In this document: positions 58,784 through 64,000 of the stretch, in pieces
How positions within the stretch are numbered: the first letter of the stretch is position 1
Layout of the letters: each line of letters begins with the position of its first letter
DNA from: Hyphomonas oceanitis SCH89
Lineage (GTDB): Bacteria > Pseudomonadota > Alphaproteobacteria > Caulobacterales > Hyphomonadaceae
Direction of reading: 5' to 3'
Assembly (NCBI RefSeq): GCF_000685295.1
Contig: NZ_ARYL01000023.1
Coordinates: forward strand, 1 to 64,000
Length of the DNA stretch: 64,000 nt
Program-made: the position numbers and the translations under genes
Notes under the pieces: generated by a model
Database searches by the model: none
The model's input: only the letters and a program-made list of their open reading frames with translations
Told to the model about the DNA's origin: nothing

Positions 58784-59914
58784 TCAGGCATCATGTGTCT
58801 CCAGGCTGTCGGCAACATATTCTGCGATTGCCAGAGAACTTGTCAGGCCGGGTGATTCTATTCCGAACAGGTGAACGAGGCCTTCATGGCCATGAAGGGC
58901 GGGGCCGTCGATGCGGAAGTCGGCTGCGGGTTCATTCGGCCCCGTCAATTTGGGGCGGCAGCCGGCATAGTCAGGCACGATGGCGCCATAGGGCAGGCCC
59001 GGCCAGTAGCGGCGTACGGCTTCGTAGAAATCATCCGAACGGGTGGCATCCACGCGGTAGTCGATGAGGTCCGGGTTGTCGTGGCCAAGCCATTCGACAT
59101 CCGGCCCGAAGCGCATCTGGCCAGCGAGATCCAGTGTGACGTGAACGCCAAGACCGCCATTGACGGGTACGGGGTAGATGAGGTGCGAGAAGGCAGGTCG
59201 CGTCTGGCAGCTAAAATAATTGCCTTTGGCGAGGGTGAAGCCCGGAAGTGTTGCGGCGTCATAGCCCTCCATCTCGCGGGCCAAGCGGTGCGCGTAGAGA
59301 CCGGCACTGTTTACAAGACGGCGGGTAGTGATTTCGTACGGCTCGCGACCGCCAATGCGCAGCTTGAAATGGCCATCTTGGAGGATCGTGATGCCGACAA
59401 CCGGCGCGTCGAGTACAACCGCACCGCCGAGATCCTCCAGTTCGTTCCTAAGTGCGGTCATGTAGCCGTGGCTGTCGAGTAGGCCGGTTTCGGCCGACAT
59501 AAGCGCCGCAGCACATTTGAGCTGGGGCTCCAGGGCTATGGCCGTGCTCGCATCGAGCATCGACAGGCCCTCGACATCGTTGCTGTGCCCCTGTTGGAGA
59601 AGGCTCTCAAGTTTGCCGACCTGGTCCGGATCGGTTGCGACAATCATCTTGCCTGTGCGCCTGTGAGCGACGCCGTGGGAGTTGAGATAAGCGTAGAGTT
59701 TGCGGCGGCCTGACACACACATGCGATGGCGCAGGCTGCCGGTTGGATAATAGAGACCCGCATGAATTACTTCGCTGTTGCGCGATGACGTCCCGGTGCC
59801 GATCTCACGCGCAGCTTCCAGCACATAGGTTTCCTGCCCGCGTTGGGCCAATTCCACCGCACAGGCCAGGCCGACCGCTCCGGCGCCGATTATGATACAG
59901 TCCACACTTGTCAC
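58784..59914 (-). CDS. lhgO: FAD-dependent oxidoreductase, L-2-hydroxyglutarate oxidase-like
   Basis: A 376-residue FAD oxidoreductase of the DAO/glycine oxidase fold. VDCIIIGAGAVGLACAVELAQRGQETYVLE is the dinucleotide motif, followed by GTSSRNSEVIHAGLYYPTGS, a block very close to L-2-hydroxyglutarate oxidase LhgO, and C-terminal LVHLFGIESPGLTSSLAIAEYVAD. It probably oxidises 2-hydroxyglutarate to 2-oxoglutarate. Start at GTG 59914, where the domain begins; an open extension to 60040 is Pro/His-rich and unlikely to be protein. The ribosome site is weak. Confidence 0.8.
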   Translation of the reverse strand: MTSVDCIIIGAGAVGLACAVELAQRGQETYVLEAAREIGTGTSSRNSEVIHAGLYYPTGSLRHRMCVSGRRKLYAYLNSHGVAHRRTGKMIVATDPDQVGKLESLLQQGHSNDVEGLSMLDASTAIALEPQLKCAAALMSAETGLLDSHGYMTALRNELEDLGGAVVLDAPVVGITILQDGHFKLRIGGREPYEITTRRLVNSAGLYAHRLAREMEGYDAATLPGFTLAKGNYFSCQTRPAFSHLIYPVPVNGGLGVHVTLDLAGQMRFGPDVEWLGHDNPDLIDYRVDATRSDDFYEAVRRYWPGLPYGAIVPDYAGCRPKLTGPNEPAADFRIDGPALHGHEGLVHLFGIESPGLTSSLAIAEYVADSLETHDA

Positions 59915-60667
59915 AGGCGGGTGGCCCGAGTGCGGTAAGAGACTGTGCGGATGCGGGGCAGGATAGGGGAGATCATGCAGGCTCAAAAATGGATTCGGGA
60001 GCTCTGATGCGAGCCGCATGCCATTCTGGCGCAATCGCACGGCCGCGGCCAGATATAGCTGAATGACCAGTCACAGGTTCGCGGCCGGGTTGCTTTGGCT
60101 TTTAGTCTTGCTGGCATTTGCAGATACGAAAGGGTGACAGTTAACCATGAACAGTGTAGCTTTTACTTGCGGTTGGTGTGTTGCGGCTCCGACTGCAAAT
60201 ACTATTACAGGTGGGGTTTATTTTTGATCCTGAAGACTTCGGCGCCAGAAGGCGCAAAGTGTTCAGCCGGATCCGTATTGATAGACCCCGTCTCGGCGGG
60301 ACGCATAGAAAATGGGTTTGGGGGATGCCAGAGACACGCAGATCAACGAGTGCCCGTTTCTTGAAATTAACAGTTTTCAAGACTTTGCCACCTGCAAGAA
60401 ACTCACGAAATATAGGAAAAGACGGCGTCCAATCGGTTTTTGGCGCCAATTTCGCCATTCCTGTTCAGCACATTTTCATCCGGTTGGTGCATAGGGTGTT
60501 CCGAGTTTCACGTCATGTGCGACGGGCGTCGGCGGTCTTTGGTGGCCGGCGTGTTGTTGGACAGGTCATTCGCAGAGCGCTGTTAAACATGGTCCCGAGA
60601 TTGCATCCGCCGCAGATATGATCCGGACCGATACCGACACAGAAAATTTTTCAAGGGAATACCAGTA
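59915..60667. other. Gene-free region of about 750 bp before exopolysaccharide locus
   Basis: No convincing gene is seen on either strand. Several short open frames are basic or Cys-rich and lack ribosome sites. Part of it (60110-60240) is visibly AT-richer. It contains a TTAACCAT, which matches the half-site of the cell-cycle regulator CtrA, at 60138-60145, a T-rich run at 60217-60225 and a long imperfect hairpin at 60226-60273. It presumably holds the promoter of the exopolysaccharide genes and perhaps a regulatory RNA. Confidence 0.6.
60226..60273. other. Long imperfect hairpin upstream of exopolysaccharide genes
   Basis: GATC-CTGAA-g-ACTT-cg-GCGCC, loop AGAA, then GGCGC-a-AAGT-g-TTCAG-cc-GATC: about 18 base pairs interrupted by small bulges. 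A GNRA-like tetraloop-style cap suggests an RNA structure. No T-run follows on the plus strand. Possible leader element or small RNA. Confidence 0.45.
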
Positions 60668-61954
60668 ATGTCTAACTTTAAGCGCTTCTGCCTGCTCAGC
60701 GTGGCGACCGGCGGAATTCTGGCCACATCTGCATCCGCCCAGGGGCAGAATTATTACAGTCGCGAGAAGTACGAGGCCGTCCTCGATCGCCGCCAGCCTG
60801 CCTATGATCCAGAGCCCATTCGTCTTGGCGCGTTTCTCGTGGATTCCAGTCTCAACGGATCAGCGACCTATACTGACAACGTTCAGGCCACCGAAAATAA
60901 CAAGATTTCAGACACGATCGTACGTATCGGCGCGGATGTCGCGGCCCGCACGAACTGGAGTGTTCATGAGATTGGCGCTGAAGTGTCAGCCTATCGCAGC
61001 GAATATATCGATACGGGTGATGAGTCGGCGAATGATCTGCGCGCCCGCCTTCGCGGTCGGCTTGATGTGAACCGCAATATTTCGGTCGGTGCTGCTGTAT
61101 TTGCTCAGGACATCATCGAAGCCAGAACTGACCTAGCCAATGCCGTCGGCCTTGATGCGCCGGTCGAATATACCCGCATGGGCGGGTCGTTGGACGCCAA
61201 CTACCAGAGCGACCGCTTCCGCTGGTACAACGCGATTGATTTTTCGGAAGAGAACTTCAAGGACGGCGAACAGGCCGGAACCGGCATCATTATTGACCAG
61301 GACTATCGCGACAACACGGTGACGTCTGCCCGGTCGCGCATTTCCTATGCCTTGTCGCCCAACGTCGCCGTTTATACGCAGGCGACTGTGCGTGAGCAGT
61401 CCTACGACCAAGACCAGCTGCTGGGCGGCGCGCTGCGCTCGCGCGACTCGTCAGGTTATACAGCGGTTGTCGGTGTTGACTTCGAACTCAACTCCCTTGT
61501 TCGCGGTGACGTGAACGTTGGCTATTTGAGCGAGAACAAGGACGATCCATTCTTCAAGGACGTCGACGGCGTATCGGTCGATGGTCGCGTTCAATGGTTC
61601 CCGACGCGTCTGACAACTGTCGGCTTTAAAGCCGGCCGGCGCGTGGTCGATATCGGCGTGTTTGAAGCGCCTAGCGCACTGCAGACGACTTATGGGGTTA
61701 GCGTCGACCATGAGCTGCGTCGCAATATCATCCTCTCCGCTTCAGCGGACTTCTCAAATTATGACTACCAGGAAATCAACCGGTCAGATGATATCTCGGA
61801 CTATTCTCTGAGAGCCGCCTACAAGATGAACCGTCGTGTTCACCTTGAGACCTTCGTGCGTCACCTTAACCGTGACAGTAGCGGGAATAGTGTTTTTGGT
61901 AATCCATCCTTTGACGTCAATCTTATTGGCGTCGGTATCAAACTCTTTCCCTGA
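60668..61954 (+). CDS. Outer-membrane beta-barrel protein (BBP2-like), exopolysaccharide locus
   Basis: A 428-residue outer-membrane protein with a signal peptide (LLSVATGGILATSASA-QG) and alternating hydrophobic strands; it ends NLIGVGIKLFP. The segment RLGAFLVDSSLNGSATYTDNVQATENN resembles the putative beta-barrel porin 2 (PF10082) group found beside polysaccharide export genes. It may guide or tether the polysaccharide at the outer membrane. The next gene encodes a Wzc-like protein starting about 50 bp downstream, so they form an operon. AAGGGAATACCAGTA precedes the ATG. Confidence 0.8.
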   Translation: MSNFKRFCLLSVATGGILATSASAQGQNYYSREKYEAVLDRRQPAYDPEPIRLGAFLVDSSLNGSATYTDNVQATENNKISDTIVRIGADVAARTNWSVHEIGAEVSAYRSEYIDTGDESANDLRARLRGRLDVNRNISVGAAVFAQDIIEARTDLANAVGLDAPVEYTRMGGSLDANYQSDRFRWYNAIDFSEENFKDGEQAGTGIIIDQDYRDNTVTSARSRISYALSPNVAVYTQATVREQSYDQDQLLGGALRSRDSSGYTAVVGVDFELNSLVRGDVNVGYLSENKDDPFFKDVDGVSVDGRVQWFPTRLTTVGFKAGRRVVDIGVFEAPSALQTTYGVSVDHELRRNIILSASADFSNYDYQEINRSDDISDYSLRAAYKMNRRVHLETFVRHLNRDSSGNSVFGNPSFDVNLIGVGIKLFP

Positions 61955-62007
61955 CTTTGCCCGGATCCGGCTTTGAGATCACTCCAGATACGAATTGGTG
62001 TAGTAAA

Positions 62008-64000
62008 TTGACTAAGACTTACAGTCTTGAAATTCCCTCGCAGAAAATGCCACACGGCGACGGTGGTAGTTCCGATGACATGCCGATCGATTTCAAGGCA
62101 TTGATCGGCACCGTCTATCGCCGGTTCTGGATTATCGTAACTGGATTCCTCGTGACGCTCTTTGCTGTCGCGTACATAACTTTCACGCAGACGCCGATTT
62201 ACAAGGCGAACTCGATTCTCCAGCTCGACACGAACAAGGAAAACGTCATCGACCTGGGAAGCGTGCTTGGCGGCCTCGCGGCCAGCACGGCGACAATCGA
62301 CACTGAAGTGAGGGTGATGGGGTCGAAGTCGCTGCTGACAAAGGTCGCGACGAAACTAAAACTGGCGGAAGATCCCGAGTTCAACTGGACTCTGAGGGAA
62401 CAGAAGCCGGGCCTTATCGAGATGACTAAGGGCCAGATTGGCGCCTGGACGGGGCACCCGCCCAAGAAGACCGTTCCATATGCCAACCTGAGTGCTGCCG
62501 AGCGTGAAGCCGCCATTCTGGAGTCGGTGACGCGTACACTGATGAGCAAGGTGCACATCAGTCGTATCGGGACGACCTACCTGATTGAAGTCGAAGTCAC
62601 GAGCCAGTCACCGGAAACGGCTGCGCGTGTCGCCGATGCGGTCGCCGATCAGTACCGTGTCCAACAGCTCGATTCCAAGCTTGAAGCCACCCGCCGTGCT
62701 ACGGCGTGGCTGTCTGAACGCGTGGCTGGCCTGCGCGATGAGGTTGAAGCCAAGGAGAAGCGCGTCGAGGAATTCCGGGCTGAAACCGGTCTCTTGTCGG
62801 CGCAAGGTGCCACGCTGACCGAGCAACAGATTGCCTACAATACAACGCAGAAGAGCCAGCTGCAGGCACAGTTGAACCGTGCTCGCTCGCGCTATGACAA
62901 TATGAGACGTCAGATCAACAGTGGTGCCGGCATAGACGCGATTGCTGAGGTGCTCGATTCTCCAGTGATTTCAGGCTTGAAAGCCCAGCGGGCCCAAATC
63001 CTTCGCCGGGTTGCCGAGCTGGAAACCACGCTTGGTCCGTCGCACCCCGAACTGATCGGCGCGCGTAACGAAGCAGCTGATATCGAAAAGCAGATCGAAG
63101 CCGAAGTGAGCCGGATCGCGGCAAACCTTGAAAACGAGGTCAAGGCTGCGCAGGATCAGATCAACAGTATCAACTCCAATATCGGGCAGTCGACTGCACA
63201 GCTCCGGGGCAACAACCTCAATCTTGTCAGGCTGCGTGAACTTGAGCGTGACGCCGAAACGAGCCGTGTCCTTTATGAAGAGTTCATCAGTCGCTCCAAG
63301 GAGACGCGTGAACAGGACGACCTGGTCCAGGCTGACGCCAACATCTTGTCCACCGCCACTGTGCCGGATTCGCCAAGTTCGCCGAAAAAATTATTGAACC
63401 TTATTATTGGCGCCATGCTTGGCGGCATAATCGGCGGTGGCCTCGCCTTGCTTGCAGAGATCTTCGACATGAAGATCAGCTCGCCTGACGATATCGAGCG
63501 CAAGCTGGGCGTGAACTCCATCGGATCGGTCCCGCTGATCCGCAGCACAAGCCTGCTGCCGTTCTCGCAAACCAATCCGGCGGACTTCCTTGTCGACAAT
63601 CCCTTGTCTGCCTTTGCAGAGAGTATTCGCTATTTGCGGGCTGCGATTGCGTTTTCGGACCTCGACAGCGAGACGAAAACCGTGGCCATCACCTCTTCGC
63701 TACCCGACGAAGGTAAGACCAGCCTCACCTTGAGCCTAGGTCGCATGTCGGCCATGTCGGGCTCGCGCACGCTCGTCATTGATGGTGACTTCCGTCGTCG
63801 CCAATTGACCGACGCCGCAGGCATGTCGCCAGAGATTGGCTTCATTGAGCACCTGTTTGGTGCAGGCCAGCTGTCTGATGCCATCTGCAAGGACAGTCGC
63901 AGCATGCTGGACATCCTGCCGCTGTCGAAGGCCGGCCATGTGCCGCACGATGTGTTCGGAACTCGGGCTTTTGATGACCTGCTCGCGCGGCTGCGTTCGA
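62008..64000 (+). CDS. Wzc/ExoP-like polysaccharide chain-length protein with BY-kinase domain (partial)
   Basis: An open frame of at least 664 codons cut by the window end. Wzz domain first: FKALIGTVYRRFWIIVTGFLVTLFAVAYITF is TM1, long coiled coil regions follow (EATRRATAWLSERVAGLRDEVEAKEKRVEEFR), and LRELERDAETSRVLYEEFISR then PDSPSSPKKLLNLIIGAMLGGIIGGGLAL (TM2 with its Pro-rich motif). The tyrosine kinase domain shows Walker A LPDEGKTSL and Walker A' VIDGDFRRRQ. It controls polymer length and export by autophosphorylation. The start is uncertain: TTG 62008, ATG 62047 and ATG 62080 are in frame, and none has a strong ribosome site. Confidence 0.9.
   Translation, partial: MTKTYSLEIPSQKMPHGDGGSSDDMPIDFKALIGTVYRRFWIIVTGFLVTLFAVAYITFTQTPIYKANSILQLDTNKENVIDLGSVLGGLAASTATIDTEVRVMGSKSLLTKVATKLKLAEDPEFNWTLREQKPGLIEMTKGQIGAWTGHPPKKTVPYANLSAAEREAAILESVTRTLMSKVHISRIGTTYLIEVEVTSQSPETAARVADAVADQYRVQQLDSKLEATRRATAWLSERVAGLRDEVEAKEKRVEEFRAETGLLSAQGATLTEQQIAYNTTQKSQLQAQLNRARSRYDNMRRQINSGAGIDAIAEVLDSPVISGLKAQRAQILRRVAELETTLGPSHPELIGARNEAADIEKQIEAEVSRIAANLENEVKAAQDQINSINSNIGQSTAQLRGNNLNLVRLRELERDAETSRVLYEEFISRSKETREQDDLVQADANILSTATVPDSPSSPKKLLNLIIGAMLGGIIGGGLALLAEIFDMKISSPDDIERKLGVNSIGSVPLIRSTSLLPFSQTNPADFLVDNPLSAFAESIRYLRAAIAFSDLDSETKTVAITSSLPDEGKTSLTLSLGRMSAMSGSRTLVIDGDFRRRQLTDAAGMSPEIGFIEHLFGAGQLSDAICKDSRSMLDILPLSKAGHVPHDVFGTRAFDDLLARLRS

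Noticed and set aside
60178-60621. 147-codon plus-strand open frame in the gene-free region
   Set aside because: Strongly basic, no ribosome site, no family likeness; it is simply an open frame across the intergenic region.

Overview
The window looks like chromosomal DNA of a GC-rich alphaproteobacterium, most likely a Hyphomonadaceae/Caulobacterales-type marine or freshwater heterotroph. The grounds are two TonB-dependent receptors, an MlaA/MlaC pair without MlaFED, a MoxR-DUF58-SpoIIM-RDD operon, B12-dependent methionine synthase encoded as two polypeptides, many acyl-CoA enzymes, and an exopolysaccharide locus at the right edge. No tRNA, rRNA, insertion sequence, phage gene or CRISPR array was seen.

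Layout. 0-7.9 kb: acyl-CoA metabolism (VOC protein, class III CoA-transferase, acyl-CoA ligase, HSD10-like SDR, CocE-type lipoprotein hydrolase, ACAD10/11-like dehydrogenase). 7.9-16.1 kb: a surface-nutrient region, with a PhoD-type phosphatase behind a TonB receptor that has a possible Pho box, then a DUF2946 / TonB receptor / PepSY operon likely to serve metal acquisition. 16.2-18.4 kb: groES-groEL with CIRCE operator and a strong terminator. 18.4-22.1 kb: DUF3137 protein, M20 dipeptidase and a hypothetical. 22.1-28.3 kb: a six-gene operon DUF4129-DUF4350-MoxR-DUF58-SpoIIM-RDD, nearly all joined by 4-bp overlaps. 28.4-36.2 kb: free-Met-(R)-sulfoxide reductase, type-B carboxylesterase, then a minus-strand series S9 peptidase / NUDIX / DUF1330 / GST / cystathionine-lyase-like enzyme with a REP-like inverted repeat inside it. 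36.3-45.8 kb: Sel1 protein, membrane protein, metallo-beta-lactamase-fold protein, EttA, an AT-richer lipoprotein, BON-MscS channel, GT4, and MlaC/MlaA.

45.9-51.9 kb is the most coherent operon: an ArsR-methyltransferase fusion regulator with a perfect 8-4-8 palindrome just before its start, then metF, the homocysteine-methyltransferase half of MetH, a gamma-glutamylcyclotransferase-like gene, and the folate/B12/AdoMet half of MetH, all chained by 4-bp overlaps. 52-55.3 kb: pyruvate kinase, retropepsin-like protease, DUF1289 protein, and a CobT-family protein that appears to have lost both catalytic glutamates. 55.4-57.8 kb: a two-subunit acyl-CoA dehydrogenase behind a TetR-like operator. 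57.8-59.9 kb: GT2 and an LhgO-like oxidase. After a roughly 750-bp gene-free region with a long hairpin comes an exopolysaccharide locus (BBP2-type beta-barrel and a Wzc-like chain-length/tyrosine kinase protein) cut by the window end.

The points I would follow first are the cyclotransferase-like gene embedded between the two MetH halves, the CobT-like probable pseudoenzyme, the possible phosphate-starvation unit (TonB receptor plus PhoD), and the structured gene-free region before the exopolysaccharide genes. All assignments come from reading motifs and context; no database search was run.
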